DNA of 64,000 bases, taken from assembly GCA_001931875.2 (NCBI GenBank), contig MSJH02000842.1:82873-146872 (forward strand), written 5' to 3'. Of the stretch, positions 1 through 12,644 are shown piece by piece. The notes beneath the pieces are model-generated. The model had not been told where the DNA came from. It saw only the letters and a program-made list of their open reading frames with translations, and searched no databases. The first letter of the stretch is position 1; each line of letters begins with the position of its first letter. The translations under genes and the position numbers were made by a program. The stretch comes from Byssochlamys sp. IMV 00236. Lineage: Eukaryota > Ascomycota > Eurotiomycetes > Eurotiales > Thermoascaceae.

Positions 1-856
1 ATATTAGACTAAAATTACTAAATAATAGAATATCTTATAAGTTGGAATAATATAGCTTAAAATAATAGCTAATCTAGCTATTAATAATAGTAATACTAAC
101 AGTAATAGTATTAATAATAATAAGATTAATAATAGTAATTAGTTTAAAACTAAACTCTTAGCTATAATCTTTTAGTAAACCTAAATACTAGATTTATCCT
201 AGGGATATTAATAAGCGCTATAATTAATAATATGCTATAGAAGTAAATAAAGCTAAGATATTTTTATCTTAACTTAAATAATAAGGATTATATTAGGATA
301 GGTCCTATTATAATAGTAGGAAGCTATACTTATTATAGAGATATCTATATTTTTATTAATTAGATCTATAATTTAGCTATAATAAAAGGAGAACCTGTTA
401 TATAAAGCTATATCTAAATATTATTATATGACTTAGCCTTATAATAATATATAGCTAAGCTGTTTAACTATAATTATAAGATATTATATATCTATTCTAT
501 TAAGATAGGTTAGATTTTATAGCTAATAAAATATTTTAAGATTAATACTATAGCTATTATAAAATAGCTTAAGTCCTTATATTATATTATATATGATATT
601 ATAGCTGGCTAGACTTTTTAAGGGTTTATTTAGTAAATATTATATTTATTACATGCTATAAGAATAAGGGAAATATATAATTAACTGTTAGCCGTATAGA
701 ATAAGTTTTCTCTATTTTTTAAGTATAATATATAAGCGCTATAGGAGAATATTATAATATCCGAATTTATTAAAATAGTTAAAAAAGCCTATATAGTATA
801 ATAAGAGTAAATAAATAAGAATTAATATTATTATTAGTAATATAACTATAATAATA
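1..856 (+). pseudogene. gag relic of Gyp-A copy A
   Basis: Degenerate Gag region of a Ty3/gypsy element, entering from outside the window. It aligns along its length with 41270-42050 (copy C, same strand) and with about 11147-10270 on the - strand (copy B). The frame around 330-480 still resembles the Gag core in which a Trp-Tyr pair precedes an acidic helix (about 440-470), with TAG/TAA replacing Trp and Gln codons. A low-complexity Asn/Ser-like stretch lies at 60-130. Alignment with copy B stops abruptly at 856, where the Helitron begins. Gag packages the element RNA in virus-like particles; this copy cannot encode a protein. Confidence 0.72.
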
Positions 857-860
857 CAAG
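857..860 (-). other. Putative Helitron 3' terminus (CTTG followed by T)
   Basis: On the - strand the element would end CTTG, followed by T, with gypsy gag sequence beginning immediately beyond. The boundary was set by where alignment with the uninterrupted gypsy copy B resumes, not by a terminus motif search. Classical Helitrons end CTRR, so the third base departs from the consensus. Confidence 0.4.
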
Positions 861-1416
861 AACTTAGGCTATATTACGCGTGTCTCGTCCTTAAATCTGA
901 TTATTTAAGCTATTATAGTAGTTACATTCAGATTGCTAATATATATAGATTATAAGGCATAAGTTATTAAAAGACAGCTTTAATAGTTAATTAGAATTAA
1001 CTAAATAATTATTACTGCCTATAGTCGCATTATTATAGATATTATAAAAATAATAGAAAAGAGCTATTTATAATACCTTTTTTATATTATACCCCTAGAT
1101 AAGACAGCTTTTATACTAGGCTATATATAATAATCTTAGCTATAGACAGCGGCCTTATTCTTTACTGTATATCTTCTAATTATTAATAATATTATTACTA
1201 TATTATTATTATATTATTATTACTATTATCTTTATCTATCTTAAAATTAGACCTATTCTGATATAGATATAGGTTCCTCCTTAGATCTTTTAGGCTTCTT
1301 AGGCTTTAGTATAGATATAGATTAGGCCTTTAATTTATCTTTAGCTTAAATAAACTTTAAATAAGATATTAACTTAAAATAAAATAATATCTTAGACTTA
1401 TCTTTAGGATTATTGT
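857..1416 (-). mobile_element. Helitron 3' tail, distal segment
   Basis: No protein frame was recognised here. The segment lies between the end of Gyp-A gag and the left end of copy B. Because copy B is flanked by a near-perfect 5-bp duplication (1417-1421 and 12640-12644), this segment should continue at 12645, making it the last 560 bp of the Helitron. It has a low-complexity tract of TTA/TAA units at 1175-1240 and a few less mutated spots such as the ACGCGT palindrome near 878. I could not see a convincing terminal hairpin just before the putative CTTG end. Confidence 0.5.
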
Positions 1417-1421
1417 TACAG

Positions 1422-1580
1422 TGTGGGGGATAAAGAAGTTATCCTTCTATTAGCTATATAGAGAAGTGACTATATAGCTAATCATTGCCTGAGGCTTCTA
1501 TACCTTATATCTTTATGCCCTATTAAGATAGCAGGCAGGCGATGCTAAGATAGTATTATATACCCGTGTTTATATTAGTA
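1422..1580 (-). repeat. 3' LTR of Gyp-A copy B
   Basis: About 159 bp. It repeats 12479-12639 in direct orientation and the LTR at 40481-40638 in inverted orientation. On the + strand it opens TGTGGGGGATAAAG, so on the element strand it ends in CCCCCACA. It is preceded on the element strand by a purine run AGAGAGGG (about 1590-1583), the likely polypurine tract. It is less RIP-damaged than the element body, with several GC-containing words retained (CAGGCAGGCGATGC at 1531-1544). Confidence 0.85.
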
Positions 1581-1590
1581 TGCCCTCTCT

Positions 1591-4506
1591 AAGAAAAATA
1601 TTATTATCCTTAATAATAAAGTATAGAAATATATATATAGATATAGTATAAGATATAATTAGATATTTTTATAGTTTATCTCCTCCTATGTCTGGTTTGT
1701 GGGAACTAATATTATTTATAGAATTGCCTGCGCTTCTATAGTTCAGCTAGTAATTTAAGATATTAGTTATACTCTTAGATAAATTCTTAAGTATTAGCTA
1801 AGTCCTTAAAATAATATTATATATTATAATAAATACTGTATCCCTTCTAATAGACTAGATATTTAATAATAGTCTTACCTTAGACTTGCCAGATATAATA
1901 ATTAAATAGTGTCTTAATCTTATAATAACTAATATTAATATTATCTATATTAATATATAATAGCAGAATATTATTGGAGGGTATAAGATATTTAAAGGGA
2001 TTATTTAATATTATAATATTTCTAATAAGCTAGGATATCTAGCTAATATATAAGATATCTAATCCTGCGCTTAACTATAAGTAGTTTTATATACTATATT
2101 AATAACTTCTTGCTGAGGATAGCTATATTAGGGATATTATATTTATAATATAACCTTAGCAAGACCTTATTATTAAGGATAAAATAGATTAGCCGGTAAT
2201 TCTTATTATATATATGTTTAGCATCTATAATAGCTAAATAAAGTGCTTTATATATATTAAGTTATAAGGTAAAGTCTTAGATTTCCTTATTATAGAGATT
2301 TGTAGTATTACCTAGTCTAATATTATATATTAAATTATATAGGGATTTTATTATAATAAATAATAGGCTAGAATTTAATATTAGTTATATTAATAGCAGA
2401 ACCTTAGGTTAAGCTATAATATCTTTTAGAATAGCTAGGTAGTATTACAAGATAATCTCAGCTATCTAATTAGTTTATTTTAATTATCTATTAGTCTGTG
2501 GGTAATATACTATTAAATAGAGCAATTTAGTATCAAGATACTTAAATAGGCCTTTTTATAAATCTAATAGAAACTTTAAATTATAATCTAATAGGATTAT
2601 TAATAGGATACTCTAATTACTAATCTGGAGTTATTTAAGTAATGCTAATGCCTAGTCTTTAGCTGTCTATATATCTTATCCTAGTATAAATATAACTTAC
2701 TTCATAAATTTGTAAGTAATAGTTAAGATTTAGTTATATAGCCCTATATCTAGCAATCCTATAATAAAGTCTATAATAATTATATAAAAAGGGATATTTA
2801 ATATAAGAATAGGCTAATAGCTGCTGTAAGGTATATAATAATATATTTAATTTATTTGGTATAAATAGCAATGCTTAATATATATTTTAACTTGCTTTAT
2901 AAATCTATAAATTATAAAGTTATAAATATTAGTAATTATTTAGTGATACCTAGAGTATCCTATGCTATTATAAGCTATTTTAAGAATATTCTTAAGGACT
3001 AATTATAGTACACAGAGATATTATATATTATTAGTATTAATTATATAAAGGAGTTTATTGCGAATTATAAAAAAAAGATATATAAAGTTTATATTATCTT
3101 ATAGTATAGTGAGGATTTTAGATTAATAAAGATTAGTTTTATAGCTATCTTTTAATTAGGTCTTAAACTTCTTTAATAACTTAATAAAAGTTATATTATA
3201 TTATAGCTCGTCCTTAGTATTATTAATATATATAGTCCTGAGAAATATAGTAGCTAAATAATATTTAATATCTTCTAATATAGGGGTATTTAGCTTAATA
3301 GAGAGTAATTTAAGATATAACAGCATATCTATAATAATATTATTATATCCTGGCTTATATGTAAATATAAGGTTAAATCTCTATATATATTGCAATACTA
3401 AGATAAGGTATAGGTTAGTCTAATTTGTAGATATTAATTAGAGAGATATTTATTTAGCAATTGTAATTATAATGCTATAATCTATAAAAATAATCGGCGG
3501 CTTCTAACAGGTTTTAATAATATAATATATCTTATATAGTGCCTATACTAAATACGCTATCTCTATTTCTATTAGCCAATATAGATATTGTAAGCTCTAA
3601 CTACCTTTTTAAGCTTATTAGCGATATCTAAGGGCCTATAAATGGTAATACCAATATTAAGTTTCCTCTTAAAGCTTAGATTATTGCCTTATATAGCTAG
3701 TCCCTTAGCTTTATTAGAGGATAATAGTGCTAACTATGCTAGCGGTGCTATAATTAGGTTAATATAGAATATATTAATCTCTTTATACTTATTAACTAGA
3801 CCTAAGTGTGTTTTTTATAGAATAGTCTATTCCTTATTTATAGTATTAATTGCCTAAATAAAGATAAAGTTAGTATTTATTAAATAGGCATATAGATTTA
3901 TTCCTTAATAGTTAGGCTTAAAGAGATAATTATAATCTTCTGCGAGATATTTTTTAAAGTATATTAAAATATATATAGAACTGTTTAGTAGTACTACTAT
4001 TTTATATATAGAATAGATTAATTATAATAAATTATAATTTAATTTTATAGTAATTATTAGTAGGATATAGATATTCTTAACAGTAGTATAGGCTAAAGTA
4101 GTAAGATATATTAATATACTATAGCAACTTATTATATTAATTTTAAGCAGAAAGTTTACTTTAAAATAATTAACTAAGTAGGCTTTAATTTTAAGTTAAA
4201 GTATTATTAGCTCAAAATAATAGATAGCTGGATAATCTAATATAAGTTAGATATAGGCTAATAAGTTATATATTATAGGTTTTATTCTATTAATCTTTAT
4301 TTTAGATATATAATAGATTTTTGCTTGTAGTATAACTTATTTAAAGAATATCTTATTAATTATTATTATAGAGCAATCTGAATTTAAGCAGATTAGCTTT
4401 GCCTTAATACTGCCAGTAATATATACTTTTATTATAGTATAATACTATCTATAAAAGATATATCCTAAAGGAGCTTACTTAACTAGGGATTTAGTAATAA
4501 TAAGTT
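1591..4506 (-). pseudogene. pol 3' part of Gyp-A copy B (truncated RT/RNase H, integrase, chromodomain)
   Basis: The - strand matches copy A pol: 4506-3585 aligns with 25440-26365, 3580-2710 with about 27598-28470, and 2700-1600 with 39333-40470. At 3580-3584 the alignment skips from 26365 to 27598 of copy A, so the RT palm with its YIDD-type motif and the start of RNase H are missing. Integrase sequence surrounds 2820, where copy A is nearly identical on the other strand. A chromodomain-like segment occupies about 1890-1740, with residues like YLVYQKGY and a WYPLENL-like tail, RIP-altered. Chromodomains steer chromovirus integration to heterochromatin. All frames carry stops. Confidence 0.75.
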
Positions 4507-4645
4507 CTTGGAGCTGACGAAGATGCTTAATTGAGGAAGCTATCTAGGGGGAAGCTGAACTGATCTATCTGGCCACTACTCTAATGACTAAGCTAACTGC
4601 TGGCGCGGGCGACTACTACTGGAGCCCCTAGGGGCACTGAAACAC
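4507..4645 (-). repeat. 3' LTR of Cop-1a
   Basis: It repeats 9349-9486 with a handful of transitions. On the element strand it starts TGTTTCAGTGCCCC directly after a purine tract AAAGGGGG (about 4653-4646), the polypurine tract for plus-strand priming. With 4646-4690 it forms one of the GC-richest islands of the window (for example GGCGCGGGCGAC near 4593), so RIP acted weakly here. Confidence 0.88.
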
Positions 4646-4699
4646 CCCCTTTGACTGCGCTAGCAGACAGCCTGATTGCCTAATCAGGTAATTTATTTA

Positions 4700-7600
4700 A
4701 CCCTTTAAACATCTAGTTTCCTCAACTTTATAAGCTCCTGAAACTCCTCAAATTTAATATAATCTAGTGGCTTTGTCAGGCTATCCGCTGGATTCATTTT
4801 ACCGTCAATTTTCTATAGTTTGATCGTGTTATTAGCTGCTGTAGATCAAATAAAAAAATAGTAATTATTTAGCCATTTAGTAATCAGTTTATAACCCCTA
4901 TTTCTAATTAAAATCATAGTATTTACTGCATTAGTCCAGACGGGTATAGAGATCTCTAGATTTTATTTAAGATCTAGGGCGTAGGCCAGCTTTTTTATAA
5001 ATATAGCTTCTTTTATTATAGAATCTAATATACAGAATTTAGCAATTATTATTAATAGAGCTATTATTTGCTGCTTCTTACTAGACTAGCTAATAGATAC
5101 CCCTTTATATAGGATTATAAATACTTTAGTTAAAATCTTGTTGGGGTTATTTTAGTAACTAGTATTTATATAAACTTTAATACCTATATTAGGATCTGCT
5201 TCTAATTTAATACTATAGTTAGAAGCTTGGCAGATATATTATAATAGATATTTTATTATTTTAATATCTTTATTATTTAGATTACTTACCTTTTATTATA
5301 AGCGGTTTATAGCTTAGGCTAGATCTAGCTATATTTTAATTGCTAACTAGCTTAACTTTCTAATAAGGGTTTAATATTTAATTTTAATATCCTTATTAGC
5401 TAGTTCCTCTAAAATCTTCGGTTTATATATTAATATTATAGGGACTTAGATTCTCGTCGGTTTATTATTATAGAAGCCGGAGTCAGTTAAAATAGCTGAT
5501 ATATAGTTAGCTTAGCTTATAGTAATTATTCTCTATTTCTAATCTTTATTAAGCTTGTAACCTAAGAAGTTAGAGGGTTTATTAAAGATCTTTATATTAA
5601 AGTAACTGCTTAAAATTGTTATAAATATATTAATATCCTCTTTTATAGATGCTGCTACAAGTATATTATTAATATAGATAATAATATACTATTCCCTGTC
5701 TAATATAAGAATATATAGATCTTCTTCTAGTGGCATAAAACCTATATTATAAAATTTATCTATAAGCGTTATATTCTATAGATTAGTAGATTCCTATAGT
5801 TTATATAGGGCGCAATAAAATAGATAGATTTAATATTTCTTTATAGTAAATCCTATTAGCTATTATATATAGATTTATTTATTATTTAGTAGGGCGTTTA
5901 AATAAGCTGTAATAATATTATATTGAATCTAATATAACCTGTGTATAGTAATAAGGGTTAGAAATAGTTTAATAGCTGTCTCGCTTACTACTGGGCTATA
6001 GAATTATTTATATCTAATAGTTTGCTAAAAGTTACTATAAATTATTTATTTAGCTCTATATTCCTTTAGAAAGCTATTAGTGTTAGTCTTAATATTATAT
6101 ACTTATTTCCTTAATAGGATTTTAATATCTTTATTATTTAAATAAAGGACTAATAATTAGATCTGCTTAGTTTTAAGCTTCTATATTTAAGTCTCTATAG
6201 CTTATTGCTAATTATTAGCCTGCGGGGATTTAACTGCTTATTTATAGATACGGGGGATTTTAACTTTATAAGCTTATATAGGTTGTAGAGCTAGGGCTAA
6301 GATACTATAATATTTACCCTTTTTAGTCTTTATTACTTTCTTTGCTTAAGTTACTTAAATATCATAAGCTTACTTATCTTCTAGCTAGGTGACTAGCTTT
6401 CTATCCTATATTAATTATAATATTTTCTCTATTAATTCTCTTATAAATTGTAAGCTAATTAGATTAGTATAATTAATATCTTTATATTCCGCAGGATTAG
6501 TATTATAGAAATCTTTTTATAATAGATTTAGAGAGGTCAGGATATCTTCAGATAGAGCTTAGTTAATTAGCTTATTTATCTAGGCATTTAGATTACCTAT
6601 AGCAAGTTGGATAATATCTATATTCTTTTATATTTCTAATAATTACTATTTAATCTATTATTTAATCTGGGATATAAACAATAGAGTTCTAATATATTAT
6701 TAGATAGTATCTTTAACTATTTAATAGATTAAATCGACTATTTATAGTTAATTCTTAATATATTGTCTTAGAATAGGTATTTCTGCTCTACTAGTAGTAG
6801 GCGCTAGACTCTTTAATATAGGATTTTTTATAATTGCAAGAGTTAATAGATTATTAGGATCTTTAAAAAATATAATATCTTTAGAGTATTTAATCTCTCC
6901 TATTTTAGGGATCTAGACCTTATAGATATAACTATTATCTCCTTTATATTTGATTAAGTGTCCAATTTAGGCATAAAGTGCTATTTTAAATGCTTGCTTC
7001 CTGTCTTTTTTAGGTATATAGAGATATACTTAATAGCCCTAAACCTATAAGTATTTTAAGGAGGGGTTTTTATTTAATATATTAAAATATTTCTTCTATT
7101 TTATAATAAGAGGTTTAGTTTTATTTTTTTACAGCAGTCTATTTATAATATAGATAGCAGTCTTAATTATAAATAGCTAGAGGTTTTTTAGGAGTCCTAA
7201 AGCTATTATTATTATATAAGCTAATAAGTTAAGATATCTTTTATAACATTCTAAAGTGCTATTACCCTCTGGGGTTTATAGAGATATTAGTTTAATCTTT
7301 AGTCTTTTAGCTTTAGTCTAAGACTTAAAGTTTAGGAATTCTCTCCTGCTATTAATTCTCTAGTATTATAGGTAATTATCTATTAGTAAGATGTTTTTAA
7401 TCCCTTTAGCAAAAGAGATTATATATTTTAAAGCTTTATCTTTTAATTTTAATATATAGATAAATTATATTCTTATAGCATTATCTATAATAATAAGATA
7501 ATTAGTATATTCCTGAACTTTTAGCAGCTTTATAGGCTGGGTATTTATATAGAAAAATTCTGCTAGTTATAATATATAGGACTGGAGATCTCTAAATACT

Positions 7601-9330
7601 AGTTGCTTTATCTTTACTATATAATATGCTTTATAATAAAAGTCTATATCCTTAGTAAGTTAGATAGCCATAGGGTTTAATTTAGTAATAGCTTTAAGCT
7701 TTATAATACTAGTATATCCTATTCTCCTATATAGGAGTTCTAATAATATTATTAGTATAGCAATCTATCTGTAGAGCTTAAGCTATAGAATATCTTTATT
7801 TTTATATATATATTTAATAATCTAATTAATATCTATATCTACTAGTCTATTATTTTGAGAGTTATACTATATTTTATATAGTATTTTGTTTTAGATTATA
7901 GAGAATAGATAGTATTTCTACTTTAGCGTATATAGGGCGTAAATAAGAATATTATTTATATAACTGCTGTTAAGCTTAAGGTCTAGTCTAATAATACTTT
8001 TGCCTTTACTTTTGCCTAGAATATTATTAGTATAGTTATATTTATATTATTATTTTTCTTTAGGGGTAAAGTCCCTATATTTAATAAACTAGGACTTATT
8101 ATTGTATATATTTTTATATGCTCTTAAATCTACTATCCAGCTAGTTAATAGGACAGGTGTTACTAAAACTATTATCCTTATAAAGCTATTAAAATCTTTT
8201 TTTTCTTTATTTTATTTTTATAGATTAGAGTTGACTTTTTTTTAATTTAGCAGAGTCTAGATACTCCTTAATAGGTATTATTAATTAGAGACTTTTTTTT
8301 AAGGTAATAGCAATCTGCAGAGTTATATTTAAATATATAGCAATATCTATATTTACCTTTAAAAAATAGCTTCTTCTCACATATCTTATAAGTAAAGTTT
8401 AAAGGGTCTTTACCTAAAGATAGATTTTTTAATAATTTATTTAACTGCCTGATCTCCTAAATAAGAGTCTTATTTATAGATATAATAAGGACTGCTTAAG
8501 TGCTCTTATAAGATCTAGCTTAATTAATGGCTTTAAAGCTGAGTTATTAGAATTCCTCTATTATTATATCTATTAAGAGTTTATTCTGCTAAGCCCACTT
8601 AATATAATAAGAGTTAATCTAAGCTAATATTTTAGATTTAAGCTATTTAAGCATTAATATTACTGCACTAAAAGGTAAGAGAATTAAGCCTATATTATTT
8701 AATTTTATTATGCGATCTCTAAATTTAGTAATATATTGTTTAATTATTCTATATTAAGATCTGGTTATAATAACAGCTTATTAAAATATAAAGAATCTGC
8801 CTAAAGTTAAGCTGTAGTTAATAATCTTTTTAATTGCTTTAATATATTTATTTATATAGATTAGTTTATTCAGCATAATTCTAATAGTTTTAATTAGCTT
8901 ATAGTCTATCTAACCGCTAATCTAGCTCTTTACTATTAAGCTAAGCTTCTTCTATATCTTATAGACTTTAGCTCTGTCTTAAAATATAAGTCTCCTAATA
9001 AATATATTAATCAGGTCTTTATAATCTATAATTTTAAGGACTTCTTTAACTAGCCAGAGCTAGTTATTAAAATTACTGTTATTAATTAAATATTTGGCTA
9101 TTATAAGTATTTTATCCTATATAATCTTTAGCAGCTTTAATCCTTAATAAATTATAATTGCTAGAGCTGTTGGGAGGGTTAATGCTAGAGATAGGGTTAT
9201 TATCTTAAAGGATCGGTCTATTCAAGGGTAAAGATCTGTTAGTTTAACTCCTTATCTGGGTATTGTTTAATTGAAGTTAAATTAAAGCTCTAAGGTATCC
9301 GGCTTGTCTATTTAAAATAGTAATGAGGCT
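4700..9330 (-). pseudogene. Cop-1a Gag-Pol polyprotein relic (copia order)
   Basis: On the - strand, from the 5' side: Gag about 9200-8400; a zinc knuckle of CX2CX4HX4C spacing at about 8356-8303 with two positions altered to Tyr codons by RIP; integrase about 7900-6900, including an IDTQP-like first acidic motif near 7545 and a following DDATR-like motif near 7500; then reverse transcriptase about 6300-5400 with a YINNILVAA stretch at about 5690-5661 where copia elements have YVDDxLVA. RNase H should follow to about 4750. Stops are mostly TAA/TAG. The frame is single and long, as expected for a copia polyprotein. Confidence 0.8.
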
Positions 9331-9334
9331 GAGC

Positions 9335-9348
9335 CGGGCTTATAACCT
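9335..9348 (-). other. Primer binding site of Cop-1a (half-tRNA iMet type)
   Basis: Immediately inside the 5' LTR the element strand reads AGGTTATAAGCCCGG. GGTTATGAGCCC is the complement of the anticodon stem-loop of eukaryotic initiator tRNA-Met (GGGCUCAUAACC), used as a half-tRNA primer by some Ty1/copia elements. The single difference is G to A, as RIP would produce. The same word, more degraded, lies inside the 5' LTRs of Cop-1b and Cop-2. Confidence 0.65.
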
Positions 9349-9486
9349 CTTAGAGCTGACGAAGATGCTTAATTAAGGAAGCTATCTAGGGGGAAGCTAA
9401 ACTGATCTATCTGGCCACTACTCTGCTGACTAAGCTAACTGCTAGCGCGGGCGACTACTACTAGAGCCCCTAGGGGCACCGAAATA
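9349..9486 (-). repeat. 5' LTR of Cop-1a
   Basis: 138 bp matching 4507-4645. On the + strand it begins CTTAGAGCTGACGAAG and ends in CACCGAAATA. The outermost TG of the element strand appears as TA, a RIP-type change. Followed by the AGTT duplication at 9487-9490. Confidence 0.87.
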
Positions 9487-12478
9487 AGTTATAATATAGC
9501 CGTAGCTATTTATATAATAATAGGTAATGCAATATTAGATAATGCGATATTAGATAATATAATATCAGAGGCTTTAATAATAAGAAAATGCGATATTAAT
9601 TTTTAATAATAATTAGTATTATATAGATAATATAATTATAGAGCTTATTATTTAATTAGAAGACTGCCTAGTATAGCTAGTATTTAAATAGAGGAGTAAT
9701 TTACGGTGCGGTATAATTAATATAAGTATTATAGTTATTTTTAATATAGTCTATATATTAAGGATTATTATATTTACCTTAGTAACTATTTTAATAGTAA
9801 TAGCTATTATATTTTTTAAAAAAGTTAATTAGATCTAGGGTCTGATTAAGAGGTGCTATATTATATACTTCTAAGCTAAGTATATTATAACCTTATTGAC
9901 TATAATTCTTATCTATAGTATTTATAGCTTAACCTATTCTAGTGTTTATATAGGCTGCAGCTTGCGATTATATTAAAAAAGAAAGATCTTAATTATTATT
10001 TCTATATTATTAGGAGTAGTTTTTATTTAGGGCCTAATACTAATTTTAGTTATTATATTATAGGAATTAGCATAGCTATACTAGGGGTTAGCCTGTATTC
10101 TATATCTAATATTATTATATTTATATATTAGACTAATTTAGTCGGTAAGGTATTTTATAGCCTTAACTTCTAGTCTTTCTATCTCTAATCTGGTTATTAG
10201 TATTAGTATTATATTAGTTCTGCCTTAGTGCGACTAGAAAGGGAGAATAATAAGAAAAGGGAGTTTTTTAGTTATTATAATTATATTATTAGTAATAATA
10301 TCTATTCTTATCTGCTTATTTTTACCAGACAGTATATGCTTTTTTAATATATTTAATAAAGTTAGAGAGTATAGTGTTAAGTTATAGTACCTATATATCT
10401 TATTTCAAAGATAGTAAAAATTTATTTTATGTAACTAAAAGCTAACTATATATCTTAATAAAGCCTGTAGTATGTAATAGTTATAATACTTATTAAATAA
10501 ACCCTTAGGGTATTTAACCTGCAGCGATATCTTACATAATATAGCATAAAGATTCTAATTATCTTATTACTATAGTAGTATTAAGCTTAAAGTGCTTTAT
10601 TATTATAGAGATCTATCCCTCTTTAATTAGGTAATTCTATAGGAAGTTATAATTATTATTAGATAATTCTGCTATATACTATTATAATATAAGGCCTTAT
10701 AAAAATCTTTAGATATAGCCTTAGACTAGGGCTTCTCCTTTTATTATAGTTAAGTTATAAATATAATTAATAAAAATATATATATTCCTATAATATATAT
10801 AATTACCAACTATAACTATTAGGCCTATACTAATATAGTCTATATTGCTAAAGTTAGAATAAAAGTATCTTAGCTCTATCTGCTTCTATAGTATACTATT
10901 AATTATAGCGCTTATTAGTATCCCTAGGGTAAATCTAGTATTTAGGTTTGCTAAAGAATTATAGTAAAGATTTTAATTTTAAACTAGTTATTATTATTAA
11001 TCTTACTGTTATTAATGCTATTATTATTAGTATTAGTATTGCTATTATTAATAGCTGGGTTAGCTATTATTCTAAGCTATATTATTTTGCGCTATATTAT
11101 TCTAATTTATAAGATATTTTATTATTTAGCAATTTTAGTCTAATATAACCCTTATATTTTTTATTATTTACTGATTTGATTCTATTATCTGCTAGAATAT
11201 CTTTATTAATATAGTATTAGAGTTAATAGCTAGTAGTGCCAGAGATATAGCTAGGTTAGTAATATTTACTATATTATTAATATTTGCTACTAGCCGTGCT
11301 AAGATTTTATCTAGATAATATAGCAGTAGATCTAGGAAAGAATATAATAGGTTAAATAAGGCCCTTTAATATCTAGCTCCCTAGCTCTAGAAAATAAAAT
11401 TCTAAAATCTAAGAATTAGATTAAGTAAGGCTAATTAAGGGGATATAGCAATTAGAATTTATAACCTAAATTACTTCTATTAGTATTTATCTTATAATAA
11501 AGTTATAAAGATGCTATAAAAATATATAGAATATAGTTTACCTAATAGCTATATAAGTTCTAATATAAAGTTAGTTAAGTCTGCTATAGCAGATTACTAT
11601 TTTTAAAAAGTAAGATATTCTATTAATATTATTATAAATCTGAGAAAGTCTTTAATAGCACTATAAAGGATAAACTGATCTATTACCTATAATATAGGAA
11701 ATATAAATTATTTTACTTAAGGAGGTAATACCTATAGCTTAATCTAAAATACCTTAATATAAGCTAATAAAATATACTTTAAAAAATTATATCCTAGATA
11801 ATAGGATAAAATAAAATTAATAAAATTAATGGTTTTATAGTTAAGCTAATCCTTAAACTAAGAAGTTATTATTTAAAAAGCTGCTAAACTATATATAAGC
11901 TCTAATATTTCTCTAGATAATATAGGGAGATATTAGCTCTAATTTATCTCTTCTAAAGGCTAGCTTATTATAGAGGCTTAATTTTAGCTTTTCTAGGCGA
12001 GATACCTAATAAGAGAGATTAAAACTAGATTATAATAATACTGAAGATAAAAATAATAAAACTAATAATATAATATAGGATTCTAATAAAAAAGGTAGGG
12101 CTTTAGATATAAGTATTCTTAGCTAACCTATAGTATCCCTAGGTGTAGGATATATAAAGAGATAGCTTAACACAAATATTTTAATAAGAGATATTAATTT
12201 AGGGCTAACGGAGGCAGAACTAGATAATATTGAGATAAATCTTAATAAAAAGGATAGGTAATATAAAGACTTTTTAATAAAAAGGATAAGTAATATAAAG
12301 ACTTCTAATAATAATAGATAACTTTATATATAATAGGGAAGAGACTGCGGATAACTTACTAGCATCAGGAGCTAGCTTAATAATTAAATAATATAATAGA
12401 TTACTATAATAGTTTTTAGGATACTCCTAATAATAGTTAGGCCCTAGATAACCTTAATATATTACTAAATTATTATAG
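9487..12478 (-). pseudogene. 5' leader, gag and protease region of Gyp-A copy B
   Basis: The - strand from 12478 to about 11150 matches the leader of copy C (40639-41268). About 11147-10270 matches the Gag of copy A (1-856). About 10260-9490 matches the post-Gag region of copy A (24475-25440). The uninterrupted alignment across 10270 is what shows that copy A is split by the Helitron. One unit of the sequence that is tandemly doubled in copy A (24855-25260) is present here only once, near 9900-9720. Frames are broken by TAA/TAG. No protease motif could be read with confidence. Confidence 0.72.
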
Positions 12479-12639
12479 TATAGGGGATAAAAAAGTTATC
12501 CTTCTATTAGCTATATAAGGAAGTAACTATATAGCTAATTATTGCCTGAGGCTTCTATACCTTATATCTTTATGCCCCATTAAGGTAGCAGGCAGGCGAC
12601 GCTAAGGTAGTATTATATACCTATGTCTATGTTAATTAT
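12479..12639 (-). repeat. 5' LTR of Gyp-A copy B
   Basis: 161 bp, direct repeat of 1422-1580. On the element strand it starts near TAACATAGACATAGG and ends TTATCCCCTATA. The two LTRs differ mainly by C/T and G/A. Confidence 0.85.
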
Positions 12640-12644
12640 TATAG

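Larger units (their letters stand above)
4507..9486 (-). mobile_element. Cop-1a: complete Ty1/copia element
   Basis: A 4,980-bp element with 138-139-bp LTRs, inserted in the pol region of Gyp-A copy B. AGTT is duplicated at both ends (4503-4506 and 9487-9490); removing the element restores the sequence of copy A at 25440. The domain order on the - strand is Gag with zinc knuckle, integrase, reverse transcriptase, which is the copia order. It is clearly less mutated than its sister Cop-1b: its LTRs and leader keep GC-rich words that are AT in 1b. A second copy of the same family is at 28479-39328. Confidence 0.88.
1422..12639 (-). mobile_element. Gyp-A copy B: Ty3/gypsy element with both LTRs, interrupted by Cop-1a
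   Basis: A nearly full-length element on the - strand with LTRs at 12479-12639 (5') and 1422-1580 (3'). Flanking target duplication is TACAG (1417-1421) and TATAG (12640-12644), differing by one C/T. Without Cop-1a (4507-9486) it is about 6.2 kb. The gene order on the - strand is gag, protease, a truncated RT/RNase H, integrase, chromodomain. Compared with copy A, about 1.2 kb is missing near 3580, which removes the RT catalytic core. It is inserted in the Helitron and is therefore younger than it. Confidence 0.85.
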
